From a virus, in IMG/VR virus record IMGVR_UViG_3300021185_001399, positions 1-48,822 of that record: a stretch of 48,822 nt of DNA. One strand, given 5' to 3'. Under the pieces are notes generated by a model. That model searched no databases and had not been told where the DNA came from. It saw only the letters and a list, made by a program, of their open reading frames with translations. A program made the position numbers and the translations under genes. Positions within the stretch are counted from its first letter, which is position 1. The number at the start of each line of letters is the position of its first letter. Shown here piece after piece: positions 1-7,583 of the stretch.

Positions 1-1223
1 AAGGTATTCAAGGTGTTAAGGGAGATACAGGATCACAAGGTATACAAGGTATACGTGGATTAACTGGATCAGCTGGTGCAAAAGGTGATACAGGTGATAC
101 AGGAGCTACAGGAGCAAGAGGACCTGCAGGAGCCGCTGGAGCTGCGGGTGCCAAGGGTGACACTGGAGACAGAGGTCCTCAAGGTTTACAAGGTATTCAA
201 GGTAATCCGGGAGCCGCAGGAGCTAAGGGAGATACTGGAGCAAGAGGTCCAGCGGGTGCAGCTGGTGCAGCCGGAGCAAAGGGGGATACTGGTGCACAAG
301 GTCCAAAAGGTGATACTGGTTCACAAGGTCCAGCCGGACCAAATGGTGGGACATATCATTATACTAATTCAGGTGATAACCCAAGTAAATATAGATTTTG
401 GGGTACCTCATCTACTTATGGTATAGGAATGCAATCTGGTCAAAGCTATGGTTATTTGAATGACTACGCTACAGTATTTCAAATGAATAATGACGCAGAC
501 CGTGGATGGGTTTGGAAATATGAAGGTCAGTCAAATACTGATGGAGCTATGTCTTTAACTACTTCAGGTAACTTAAAACTTAAAGGAGTTGCAGATGTAG
601 GATACGTTAGAATAAATGGTAGTGATGTAATTAATACTAAAGGTGAATGGGTTGGTCAACCAACTGGATTACAAGGACCTAAAGGGGACACTGGATCTCA
701 AGGTATTCAGGGTATACAAGGTGCTACTGGTGCCCAGGGACCAGCTGGAGCTAAAGGAAATACAGGTGCTCAAGGACCGGCAGGAACTAATGGTACTGAT
801 GGTAATGATGGAGCACGGGGTGCAACTGGTCCTACTGGACCTAAAGGTGCAACCGGAGCAGCTGGAGCCACAGGTAGCCAAGGCCCGCAAGGTCCACAAG
901 GTGATAAAGGACCAACTGGTAGTCAAGGACCAACTGGTGCTAGAGGACCTACTGGTAATACTGGAGCAACAGGAAGTCAAGGGCCACAGGGAATACAAGG
1001 CCCTGCTGGACCAAAGGGTAGTACAGGTGCTACAGGTCCAACTGGACCGCAGGGGCCAAAAGGTGATGATGGTGCAAGTTTTCCAGTTTCACTTGACTTT
1101 AAAACTAGTGCAATTAACAGAATGGACTTTTTTGTGGAAGGACAAAAATTTCCTATTATGCAGATAACATTAGAAGATGGAACAACTCTTTGTTTTAGTG
1201 CAGTAGACTGCCCTAGATTTTAA
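1..1223 (+). CDS. Collagen-repeat fibre protein (5' end outside window)
   Basis: The reading frame is open from the first bases of the window (GGT codon at 3-5) without a stop to TAA at 1221-1223, so the gene starts upstream; the ATG at 429 is internal. Two long Gly-X-Y collagen tracts are visible, about 3-344 and 666-1077, rich in GAKGDTG, GPAG and GPQG. Between them is a non-collagen domain with [20 protein letters not shown] and [13 protein letters not shown], which resembles globular domains of marine and other phage tail fibres. The C-terminal 48 residues are a compact non-collagen cap ending in FSAVDCPRF. Collagen-like triple helices in phages form trimeric fibres, so a head or tail fibre is the likely role. 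It is followed after 17 bases by the next gene. Fibre assignment is good; which fibre and what it binds cannot be seen. Confidence 0.85.
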   Translation, partial: GIQGVKGDTGSQGIQGIRGLTGSAGAKGDTGDTGATGARGPAGAAGAAGAKGDTGDRGPQGLQGIQGNPGAAGAKGDTGARGPAGAAGAAGAKGDTGAQGPKGDTGSQGPAGPNGGTYHYTNSGDNPSKYRFWGTSSTYGIGMQSGQSYGYLNDYATVFQMNNDADRGWVWKYEGQSNTDGAMSLTTSGNLKLKGVADVGYVRINGSDVINTKGEWVGQPTGLQGPKGDTGSQGIQGIQGATGAQGPAGAKGNTGAQGPAGTNGTDGNDGARGATGPTGPKGATGAAGATGSQGPQGPQGDKGPTGSQGPTGARGPTGNTGATGSQGPQGIQGPAGPKGSTGATGPTGPQGPKGDDGASFPVSLDFKTSAINRMDFFVEGQKFPIMQITLEDGTTLCFSAVDCPRF

Positions 1224-1240
1224 TATTTAAACTAACTATT

Positions 1241-1690
1241 ATGGCAAAAAAGAAAAAAACATCAAGCAAAAAAGTAATTAAAAAACCTACTAAGAAAAAA
1301 GTAGTAAAAAAGAAGGCTATTAAAAAAGTAGAGGCACCTGTAGTTAAAGAGCACTTATCTCAAAGATTTTATTTTGATATTGAGTCTTTAGTTACAGATG
1401 GTAATTCTTTAATAAAGGAGATAGTATTTACTTATACAGGTTCATTAGTAATACCCAAGTCATTAAAATCAACATATGAAAAAAAGAGTGTTACTGTACA
1501 CGGATCATACATTGTAAAAGATACTGATGAAGGAGTTGTAACAGAACGAGATTATAAATCATTATCTAAAAATGATGTAAAAACATTTTTAGTAAAGTAT
1601 TTACGGGATGATTATATAAAAGGAATGCAGAATATAATTAAGAAAGATTTATTACCTGATACAAATTTAGTTGTTGATCTTCCTTGGTAG
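1241..1690 (+). CDS. Small protein with lysine-rich, histone-tail-like N-terminus
   Basis: 149 aa. About the first 30 residues are almost entirely Lys with Ser, Thr and Val (MAKKKKTSSKKVIKKPTKKK and onwards), like the basic tails of histone H1-type proteins. The rest is a mixed folded-looking domain with FYFDIESLVTDGN and a C-terminal helix-rich part. I do not recognise the domain. The basic tail suggests binding to DNA or another polyanion, for example the packaged genome or the cell surface, but that is inference. It starts 17 bases after the collagen fibre gene behind an A/T-rich leader, so it is probably cotranscribed with it. The last codons contain the TTG of a promoter for the next gene. 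Confidence 0.75.
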   Translation: MAKKKKTSSKKVIKKPTKKKVVKKKAIKKVEAPVVKEHLSQRFYFDIESLVTDGNSLIKEIVFTYTGSLVIPKSLKSTYEKKSVTVHGSYIVKDTDEGVVTERDYKSLSKNDVKTFLVKYLRDDYIKGMQNIIKKDLLPDTNLVVDLPW

Positions 1691-1713
1691 TTTAGAAAAT
1701 ATTATTATCTTTG
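1684..1713 (+). promoter_or_regulatory. Bacteroidota-type promoter (TTG-N19-TATCTTTG)
   Basis: TTG at 1684-1686 is followed after 19 bases by TATCTTTG at 1706-1713. This matches the known Bacteroidota primary sigma consensus (-33 TTG, -7 TAnnTTTG) in sequence and spacing. It lies across the end of the 149-aa gene and 33 bases before the ATG at 1746, leaving a leader of roughly 25 bases. It suggests the host polymerase can transcribe the small coiled-coil gene separately. Confidence 0.6.
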
Positions 1714-1745
1714 AAGAGTATACAAATTTTTAAAAACCAATTATA

Positions 1746-2006
1746 ATGGCAAAATCAAAAAAGATTTCTAAAAAGGAATTGAATGAAGTAAAAGAGCTTC
1801 AAAATCAAATTAATACATTACTAATGAATATTGGTAATGCTGAATTAGTTAAGAACCAATTAGTATCTAGACATGCAGAATTACAAGTTGAGTGGAAGAC
1901 TGTAAGTGAATCTTTAGAGAAAAAATATGGTTCAGTAAACATTAGTCTTGAAGATGGGACTATATCTGATATTGAAAAAGAAGAAGCTACTTTAGAAAAA
2001 GCTTAA
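1746..2006 (+). CDS. Small coiled-coil protein, crAss-like phage type
   Basis: 86 aa, highly charged and almost wholly helical. Residues about 8-60 (KKELNEVKELQNQINTLLMN and onwards) have heptad-like spacing of Leu, Ile and Val, with a short tail ending VNISLEDGTISDIEKEE. Similar short MAKKK...ELxxVxxLxxx...YG..xINLxxGxI proteins are common near the structural genes of crAss-like and other Bacteroidota phages. Their function is not known to me; a scaffold or virion accessory role would be a guess. It has its own Bacteroidota-type promoter just upstream and is followed by a 129-base gap holding a long inverted repeat. Confidence 0.75.
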   Translation: MAKSKKISKKELNEVKELQNQINTLLMNIGNAELVKNQLVSRHAELQVEWKTVSESLEKKYGSVNISLEDGTISDIEKEEATLEKA

Positions 2007-2028
2007 ATTTACTTTTCATAACTGTTTG

Positions 2029-2077
2029 CAAAATTTTTTAAAACTGGCATTAACTTGTTTGGTTTTAAAAAATTTTG
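2029..2077. repeat. Perfect 16-base inverted repeat, AT-rich hairpin
   Basis: CAAAATTTTTTAAAAC at 2029-2044 is perfectly complementary to GTTTTAAAAAATTTTG at 2062-2077, with a 17-base spacer. Each arm is nearly self-palindromic. It lies in the 129-base gap between the 86-aa and 740-aa genes. It could be a weak terminator, a stabilising 3' hairpin or an operator. Its right arm overlaps the first bases of the AT-rich promoter-like element at 2074-2090. Confidence 0.75.
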
Positions 2078-2090
2078 TATATTATAAATG
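2074..2090 (+). promoter_or_regulatory. Recurrent AT element upstream of FN3-vWA gene (copy 1)
   Basis: TTTGTATATTATAAATG. Closely similar stretches occur before the genes at 6327, 19054 and 24698. The distance to the ATG at 2136 is 62 bases. A TATAAAT core resembling a -10 box is present, but the Bacteroidota TAnnTTTG consensus is not obvious, so a phage-specific promoter is possible. Confidence 0.4.
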
Positions 2091-2135
2091 TATAGTTTAC
2101 AAGACGGCAGTACATTATAGTAAAATAAAACATTT

Positions 2136-4358
2136 ATGATCCCAACAAACTCAAGCGGCACCACAAATGGATGTGATAGCATATCTTCTAATTGTGTAGT
2201 ATGGCAAGGACCAGATATATCTTGCATAGATTTATGTAATGGAGATACTATTTCAGAAGTAGTATTTAAATTAGCTACTAAATTATGTGACCTTATTGAA
2301 AGTGGTGTTCAAGCAAATCCTGATTTAGCAGGTTTAGATTTATCATGTTTAGATTTACCTGGTACTGATCCAACAGAGATAGTACCTGTACTACAAGCTA
2401 TGGTAGTACAAATATGTGCTAATGCTAATCCAGCAACTAGAAGAGCACAATCAATTGATTTACCTATAATGACATTGCAGCAATGTTTAGTAGTAGATGA
2501 TAGAAACGGTAATCCAATAACTCAACTTCCTTTAGATGAGTACGCTACTTTAATAGCTCAAAAAGTCTGTGACAATGTTCAAGAAATAAATGATGCTAAA
2601 GCACAGATAGCTAATATAAATACAAGACTTACTAGGATAGAAAATTGTGTATTTGTTGGTGATGTATGTCAAGTTGGTTTATCAACTGAAGAACAAATTA
2701 TTCCAACATGTGTAAGTACAGTTGGTCAATTGACTGATGTATCAGTTGTAGTTTTAGCACTTGAGAGTGCTTTTTGTTCTTTAAGAGATGCTGTAGGTAC
2801 TCCTGCATTAATTAGTAATGCTGTGGCACAAACAGTAATCATTGGTTCAACATCAATGTTAGGAACAGAAAATGCTACATATAATTCAATAGCAGGATAT
2901 AATACATCTCCATCTACATTAGCTCAATCAGTGCAAAATGCTTGGATAGTTATAGATGACATGTATAATGCTATACAAAGTATACAAACTAATTGTTGTC
3001 CTGGTGGATGTGATTCAGTTGTATTTGATTACTCTACATCAAGACAAACTAATACAGTAGGTGTAATAAACTTAATTAACTTTGATTTTACCGGATCAAC
3101 AATACCTGTTGGTTTTGATGATACATCTGGTCATTCAATTATTACATTGACTGATGCAAACGGTAGTTCACTTAGCTCAGTAGTAAATGTAGCTTCATTG
3201 CAAAATAATGCATCTGGAGTAAACATTTCTACCGGCTCATTAAATGTATTTCAAGATATAAGTATAACAGTTGATTTTGCAGTATCAAATGGTAGTGATA
3301 CATGTGAATCAAGAATAACAAGTGTATCCGATGGAATTGTACCATGCCCTACTGTTTTGATAGATAATATAGGATCAACAGAAGTAAGTCTGTCTTTTAT
3401 AAATAATTTAGGAATAACAGCACAATATACACTAGACTTAGTACAATCAGGAACTGTAGTAGATACAGAAGTATTTAATAATCCTGGTGGCTCAATAGCT
3501 CATACATTTACAGGTTTAACACCTAATACAGCATATGAAGCTAAATTAAAAATAGTTATTGATGGTGCTACAAAAGAATGTCCGTTTGTTACAAGTTTTA
3601 CAACTGTAGCAGGATCTGCTCCTTGTAGTGAAGGAATGGATGTAGCATTTGTTTTAGACTATACATCAAGTATGAGTCCAATCATTAATAATGTAAAAGC
3701 AGGTGTAGCGTCTCTTGTTAATACAATAGATACAGCATCAGGTTCTAATGATTATAGATTAGCATTAGTTACTGCAGATGAATCAAGTAGTGATTTTACA
3801 CCATATGATGGTTGTGTAGACTATACTGGTTTACCAAATAATCAAAAAGTAAGAAATCTAGGAACAGGTGGTAAATATCAAATTATAACATCTTGGGAAC
3901 AATTTTCTACTAACAATGGAACAACGTTTACATCACAACTAGATAAACTAAACGGGGGTGTTGATGGAACATGTGTTAATATAGGTTCTGGGATTAATGG
4001 TCCTGAGCCATGTGATTATGCTTCACAACTAGTTGTTGGAGCTGCTGCATTAAGTGGAACCTTTAGAAGCAATGTAGCTAAGTATGTTATTATTGTAACT
4101 GACAATTTACCAGGAGGAACGTCAGATGCATTTGACGCAACTACATGGGCTGGTATTCAGTCAATGATAGCTTTTGCAAATGATAACGGAATTAAATATA
4201 ATGTTTGTGGACCTGGTGTAAATTTAAGTCAAACATTGTCTGGTATGACATCTCCGATATATCCTTGGAGAGAATTGGCAACACAAACTGGAGGTGTATA
4301 TAATTCATCAGCAGATGCTTCTCAAATTAGTGCGGACATAGTAGCAGGTTGCTCATAA
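2136..4358 (+). CDS. FN3 and von Willebrand factor A domain protein, probable virion adhesin/decoration
   Basis: 740 aa. Residues 1-290 are a Cys-rich, mainly helical region with no fold I recognise. About 290-395 looks beta-rich. About 400-490 reads as a fibronectin type III domain (VSLSFINNL ... FTGLTPNTAYEAKLKIVIDG ... TSFTTVAG). About 498-740 is a vWA domain: after hydrophobic strand MDVAFVL comes D508-Y-T510-S-S512-M, a D-x-T-x-S variant of the DxSxS metal-ion (MIDAS) motif, and later IIVTDN gives the second acidic site. The protein ends in GCS. No signal peptide is visible, so display on the virion is more likely than secretion. It follows the AT-rich promoter-like element and precedes a Cys-rich FN3 protein by 15 bases. 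Virion location is inferred from context only. Confidence 0.8.
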   Translation: MIPTNSSGTTNGCDSISSNCVVWQGPDISCIDLCNGDTISEVVFKLATKLCDLIESGVQANPDLAGLDLSCLDLPGTDPTEIVPVLQAMVVQICANANPATRRAQSIDLPIMTLQQCLVVDDRNGNPITQLPLDEYATLIAQKVCDNVQEINDAKAQIANINTRLTRIENCVFVGDVCQVGLSTEEQIIPTCVSTVGQLTDVSVVVLALESAFCSLRDAVGTPALISNAVAQTVIIGSTSMLGTENATYNSIAGYNTSPSTLAQSVQNAWIVIDDMYNAIQSIQTNCCPGGCDSVVFDYSTSRQTNTVGVINLINFDFTGSTIPVGFDDTSGHSIITLTDANGSSLSSVVNVASLQNNASGVNISTGSLNVFQDISITVDFAVSNGSDTCESRITSVSDGIVPCPTVLIDNIGSTEVSLSFINNLGITAQYTLDLVQSGTVVDTEVFNNPGGSIAHTFTGLTPNTAYEAKLKIVIDGATKECPFVTSFTTVAGSAPCSEGMDVAFVLDYTSSMSPIINNVKAGVASLVNTIDTASGSNDYRLALVTADESSSDFTPYDGCVDYTGLPNNQKVRNLGTGGKYQIITSWEQFSTNNGTTFTSQLDKLNGGVDGTCVNIGSGINGPEPCDYASQLVVGAAALSGTFRSNVAKYVIIVTDNLPGGTSDAFDATTWAGIQSMIAFANDNGIKYNVCGPGVNLSQTLSGMTSPIYPWRELATQTGGVYNSSADASQISADIVAGCS

Positions 4359-4373
4359 AATAAAAAATAAAAA

Positions 4374-4934
4374 ATGGCTTGTAATTGTACAAAATGTAAT
4401 AAAAATTGTAGTTGCGCTGACACAGCAATAACTAATGCATGTACTTATACTGATTGCAGTGTAGGTAGCGAAAGATGTGATGATGTTCAATGTGCATCAT
4501 GTGTAAGCTACTGTGGTACATCATTTCAAATTGGTGAAACTGGTAGCAAAATAGTTATAACTTCTGGTGAAAGATTAGACTCTATTATACAAAAGTTTTC
4601 TATGATCTTGGCAAACGGCTTGGGTGCATGTACATCAGATGATGTTCAGCATGATCCATATAATGTTTATGCTGGAGTAGTAACTAAAAATTCAGTTGAA
4701 GTACTTTGGAATGGTGTATGGAGTAATAGCACTGGATTAAATGTTTATTATCAAACTCAAATAGGAGCGGGTAGTTGGACATTAGCAAATGCAACACCAA
4801 TACAGCCAACTATAAATAATTTTAAAATAACAAATCTAGTACCTAATACACAATATAAAATTAAAGTTGTGGATGAGGGAATAGGGGCTTCATGTAAACC
4901 AATTGAAATTTTAATTTCTACAGGAGCACAATAA
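4374..4934 (+). CDS. Cys-rich N-terminus plus FN3-like domain protein
   Basis: 186 aa. The first 47 residues hold 11 cysteines (3, 5, 8, 12, 14, 23, 28, 35, 40, 43, 47), including CxCxxC and CxC spacings that could bind zinc or form disulphides. Residues about 48-85 contain FQIGETGSKIVITSGERLDS and a helix. Residues about 100-186 look like an FN3 domain (SVEVLWNGV ... ITNLVPNTQYKIKVVDEG ... ISTGAQ), resembling the FN3 of the upstream 740-aa protein (LTPNTAYEAKLKIVIDG). The pair is 15 bases apart and presumably made together. A minor virion protein, perhaps a partner of the vWA protein, is plausible but unproven. A strong terminator lies 46 bases downstream. Confidence 0.75.
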   Translation: MACNCTKCNKNCSCADTAITNACTYTDCSVGSERCDDVQCASCVSYCGTSFQIGETGSKIVITSGERLDSIIQKFSMILANGLGACTSDDVQHDPYNVYAGVVTKNSVEVLWNGVWSNSTGLNVYYQTQIGAGSWTLANATPIQPTINNFKITNLVPNTQYKIKVVDEGIGASCKPIEILISTGAQ

Positions 4935-4980
4935 AAAACAACAAGTGGTGGTTTGTTGGTTTTCTACTACAAACGTTGGA

Positions 4981-5015
4981 AGAGGCTGGATTTATTCCAG
5001 TCTCTTTTTTTTTTA
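4981..5015 (+). terminator. Rho-independent terminator
   Basis: AGAGGCTGGA (4981-4990), 5-base loop, TCCAGTCTCT (4996-5005), forming a 10-pair stem with one G-U, followed by a run of nine Ts (5006-5014). It ends the FN3/vWA transcription unit before the metallophosphoesterase gene. Confidence 0.85.
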
Positions 5016-5023
5016 TATCTTTA
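5016..5023 (+). promoter_or_regulatory. Possible -7 element (TATCTTTA)
   Basis: TATCTTTA follows the terminator T-run and is one base off the Bacteroidota -7 consensus TAnnTTTG. No TTG is present at the right distance upstream. It is 28 bases from the ATG at 5044 and would restart transcription after the terminator. Confidence 0.3.
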
Positions 5024-5043
5024 CAATAATCAAAAAAATTTTT

Positions 5044-6267
5044 ATGGACAATTTAAAACAAAGAGTATTAGAATCATTAAAGTGGAAAAAACACCCTTCA
5101 ATTAGTAGTGAAAGACTTGGTATAACTGAGAAACAATACAGAAAAATTAAAAAAGAATTACTAGCTGAGAGGAAGAATAAAAAAAAGAAATCAATATTTT
5201 TCAGCAAAGCAGCAGAAAATGCTCAGGTTGTGGAAGCAATTGATTTAGAAAAAGGGGAAGGTAAGATATCAGGAACTTTTGATCATGAACCTAAAAGTGC
5301 AGAAGAAATAATTGAGTTACTAAAAATAGATACTGACAGATGGAAACTATCTCAGTATTGGAATAAACAAATGGGTGATCACTGGAGAGTGTCAGCATTA
5401 ATATCTCAAATTAAAAACCCAGAAGAAAAGCTTTTTAAAGAGTTATTGGAAAACTGGAAACCTAAGACTTATAAATTACCTAAAGTAAATCTAAAGAATA
5501 TTGTCTCAAATGATCCTGTGTGTGGTGTAATATCATTACAAGATATTCATTTTGGGAAAGAAGGTAATGATACCATAGATAAAGATTTTGAAGATACAGT
5601 TACTTACTTAATACAAAAGGCAGCTCCAGTTAATTATATAGAGAGAATGTACTTTGTTGTAGGAGGTGATTTAATCAACATGGATACATTTGATGGTACT
5701 ACCACTAGCGGAACAGGATTAGATAACTGTATGCCTGCTACAAAAGCTTATATGCAAGCATTTGATGCAATGCATTGGGCTATAAATTATATCAAAGCAT
5801 ATTGTAAAGAATTAGTTGTTGTATATGTTCCAGGTAATCATGATAGATTATCTTCTTTTCATTTAGTTCATGCTTTATCTAAGTCTATTATTAGTGATGA
5901 GATAGTTTGGGATACTAAATATGAAGAAAGAAAAGTTCACGTTTGGCATAATAACTTTAATGCTTTTGAGCATGGTGATAAACGCAGCAAAAATAATCCT
6001 TTAATCTATGCATCAGAGTATCCTAAACAATGGGGTGCTACAACAAACAGAACGTTATTTAAAGGTCATATACATACAGACAGAAAGGTAGAGTATATGA
6101 CATCCAATGAGACAGCAGGTTTTATTGAAAAGACGCTGCCAAGTTTAGGAAAGACAGATTACTATCATTATAGCAATAAATATGTTGGTAATAGAAGATC
6201 TGGTAAACTTGAATTACAACACCCTACAATGGGTAATATATGTGAATTAACATATCAAGCATTGTAA
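5044..6267 (+). CDS. Calcineurin-like metallophosphoesterase with N-terminal helix-turn-helix
   Basis: 407 aa from ATG 5044. An upstream in-frame GTG (4945) would run through the terminator and was rejected. Residues about 5-40 (SISSERLGITEKQYRKIKKE) look like a helix-turn-helix followed by a Lys-rich linker. The catalytic domain shows the full calcineurin-type metal-ligand set in order: D167-x-H169 (LQDIHFGK), G-G-D209 with N212, G-N265-H266-D267, H310 in EHGD and G-H342-I-H344. Such enzymes cleave phosphomono- or diesters with two metal ions; the substrate could be nucleotides or nucleic acid ends. Metallophosphatases have been noted in crAss-like genomes near the tail genes. The HTH suggests DNA targeting (inference). 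It is flanked by terminators on both sides, so it is probably its own transcription unit. Confidence 0.88.
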   Translation: MDNLKQRVLESLKWKKHPSISSERLGITEKQYRKIKKELLAERKNKKKKSIFFSKAAENAQVVEAIDLEKGEGKISGTFDHEPKSAEEIIELLKIDTDRWKLSQYWNKQMGDHWRVSALISQIKNPEEKLFKELLENWKPKTYKLPKVNLKNIVSNDPVCGVISLQDIHFGKEGNDTIDKDFEDTVTYLIQKAAPVNYIERMYFVVGGDLINMDTFDGTTTSGTGLDNCMPATKAYMQAFDAMHWAINYIKAYCKELVVVYVPGNHDRLSSFHLVHALSKSIISDEIVWDTKYEERKVHVWHNNFNAFEHGDKRSKNNPLIYASEYPKQWGATTNRTLFKGHIHTDRKVEYMTSNETAGFIEKTLPSLGKTDYYHYSNKYVGNRRSGKLELQHPTMGNICELTYQAL

Positions 6268-6269
6268 AG

Positions 6270-6305
6270 ACCTCACTTTTAATTTCATTAAGTGGGGTTT
6301 TTTTT
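6270..6305 (+). terminator. Rho-independent terminator
   Basis: ACCTCACTT (6270-6278) pairs with AAGTGGGGT (6290-6298), one G-U, 11-base loop, then eight Ts (6298-6305). It starts three bases after the metallophosphoesterase stop. The T-run merges directly into the next promoter-like element. Confidence 0.9.
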
Positions 6306-6320
6306 GTAAATTATAAATAT
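6303..6320 (+). promoter_or_regulatory. Recurrent AT element upstream of 188-aa gene (copy 2)
   Basis: TTTGTAAATTATAAATAT, nearly the same as the copy at 2074-2090. It begins inside the terminator T-run and is only 24 bases before the ATG at 6327; if TATAAAT is a -10 box the mRNA would be almost leaderless. Its place right after a strong terminator supports a promoter role for the whole tail block. Confidence 0.45.
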
Positions 6321-6326
6321 AACTGT

Positions 6327-6893
6327 ATGATCAACAATTTTAAAAAACCCAATTTAAATGCTCCTAGATATAGAGAGAAAAGACTTGGGTTATTAAATGA
6401 AGAAACATTTAAGGAGTTTAAAGATAAAAAACCTTTATACTCTGACATAGATAACGTTAAATTAAAAAAGATAATTAAATTATATAATGTTAAACTTTGG
6501 AATACTGTAGTAGATAATAGAGATGGAGTAGAATTGCCTGATTCATTAGGTTATTTGTTTATTGGAACATGTCCTTCATCTAAATCAATTAATACTAATT
6601 ATGCATTATCAAAACAATATGGTAAAGTTTTACAAAATAAAAACTGGGAAACAGATGGCAATTTAGGAAAAATATTTTATACAAATTACTCAACTAAATA
6701 TAGATTCAAAAATAGAGAGTTATGGAGATTTGTAGCATGCAGAGAATTTAAAAGAAGCGTGGCAAAAAATTACCCTGTCAACTGGACCAAGTATTTAGTT
6801 ATGAAGAACAAATATAAGGTGGCTCATCTTTATGATGAAAACCCTGAAGAAACCAGCAAAGCATTAAAGTACTATAATGAATTTGAAAAATAA
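6327..6893 (+). CDS. Conserved crAss-like phage protein of unknown function
   Basis: 188 aa. Conserved-looking stretches are NNFKKPNLNAPRYR at the N-terminus, VVDNRDGVELPDSLGYLFIG (73-92 region), KNWETDGNLGKIFYTNY and WRFVACREFKRSVAKNYP. I recognise this pattern as a protein repeatedly found just before the ring/tail genes of crAss-like phages, but I know of no assigned activity. It is basic, without membrane segments or signal peptide. It is first in the transcription unit that continues, with 5-base and 10-base gaps, into the two ring-type proteins, so a role in tail or head-tail assembly is plausible but not shown. Confidence 0.75.
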   Translation: MINNFKKPNLNAPRYREKRLGLLNEETFKEFKDKKPLYSDIDNVKLKKIIKLYNVKLWNTVVDNRDGVELPDSLGYLFIGTCPSSKSINTNYALSKQYGKVLQNKNWETDGNLGKIFYTNYSTKYRFKNRELWRFVACREFKRSVAKNYPVNWTKYLVMKNKYKVAHLYDENPEETSKALKYYNEFEK

Positions 6894-6898
6894 AAAAC

Positions 6899-7573
6899 AT
6901 GGCAACAATAGCAGAAACAATATCTAGAATTAGAGGCCAAGTAAAAGCGGAGGTTCAAGATGCCTTTACTACTGATAGATATATTTATAGCTTAATTGAA
7001 AAGTATGCTCAGGTTTTAATGAGAAGGCAAGATTACGCAAACAAATTATTAAAATTTAATTCAGTCTGGAAAACATTACCTTATGTAGAATTAATTGACG
7101 TAGATAAAGTTGAAGCTCATTGTGCAGGTATACAAAGCGGTTGTACTATAAAGCGTACAAAACATAGACTGCCTTCAATGTTTGAAGGATACTGGGGACC
7201 ATTAATCCGTACTATTAGTTCAATAGATGGATCTCAAGAATTACAAGGCACACAGCCGGGTACTTATACCTCTTTAACTAAAAGTACATCTTTTAAATAT
7301 AATAAAACTCTTTATTTTTGGTGGCTTGATGGATATATCTATTGTCCAAATATAGCTTGGGATGCAATTAAAGTAGAAGGGGTTTTTGATTCAGACATTA
7401 CAAAATGGAATTGTGATACTGAAGATGATTGTACACCTAGATATGAACAAGAAATATATATACCTGAAGCATTGTTTGCTGAAATAGAAAGTCAAGTAAT
7501 ACAGACTATGGTGGGTACATTAAAAATACCGTCTGAAGATTCAGATAATAAACGTAACCTAGCAAGAACATAA
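6899..7573 (+). CDS. Putative ring/collar (tail-connector) protein of crAss-like type
   Basis: 224 aa. It begins MATIAETISRIRGQVKAEVQ and DAFTTDRYIYSLIEKYAQVL, the helical start typical of small connector proteins in Bacteroidota phages. A beta-rich middle follows (FNSVWKTLPYVELIDVDKVE ... KRTKHRLPSMFEGYWGPLIR), then FKYNKTLYFWWLDGYIYCPN and an acidic segment with several Cys. The C-terminal helix contains EALFAEIESQVIQTM. Similar proteins are annotated as stabilization or ring proteins between portal and muzzle in crAss-like phages; the exact ring position is not determinable here. It is 5 bases after the conserved 188-aa gene and 10 bases before the next ring-type gene. Confidence 0.65.
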   Translation: MATIAETISRIRGQVKAEVQDAFTTDRYIYSLIEKYAQVLMRRQDYANKLLKFNSVWKTLPYVELIDVDKVEAHCAGIQSGCTIKRTKHRLPSMFEGYWGPLIRTISSIDGSQELQGTQPGTYTSLTKSTSFKYNKTLYFWWLDGYIYCPNIAWDAIKVEGVFDSDITKWNCDTEDDCTPRYEQEIYIPEALFAEIESQVIQTMVGTLKIPSEDSDNKRNLART

Positions 7574-7583
7574 AATTATAACA

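Noticed and set aside
76-426. 116-aa reading frame over the first collagen tract
   Set aside because: It is a shifted frame of the Gly-X-Y repeat; the true frame (GGT at 3-5) is open through to 1223.
1-1077. Tandem DNA repeats that might suggest a CRISPR or satellite array
   Set aside because: The periodicity is the 9-base Gly-X-Y codon pattern with variable sequence; there are no constant repeats with unique spacers.
643-1167. 174-aa and, on the minus strand (669-998), 109-aa frames over the second collagen tract
   Set aside because: Low-complexity shadows of the collagen repeat in other frames, without independent start context.
2009-2227. 72-aa minus-strand frame in the gap and 5' end of the FN3-vWA gene
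   Set aside because: It crosses the inverted repeat and AT element, has no recognisable protein features and opposes all neighbours.
4945-5043. GTG start that would extend the metallophosphoesterase by 33 residues
   Set aside because: The extension would translate a rho-independent terminator and T-run; ATG 5044 begins just before the HTH.
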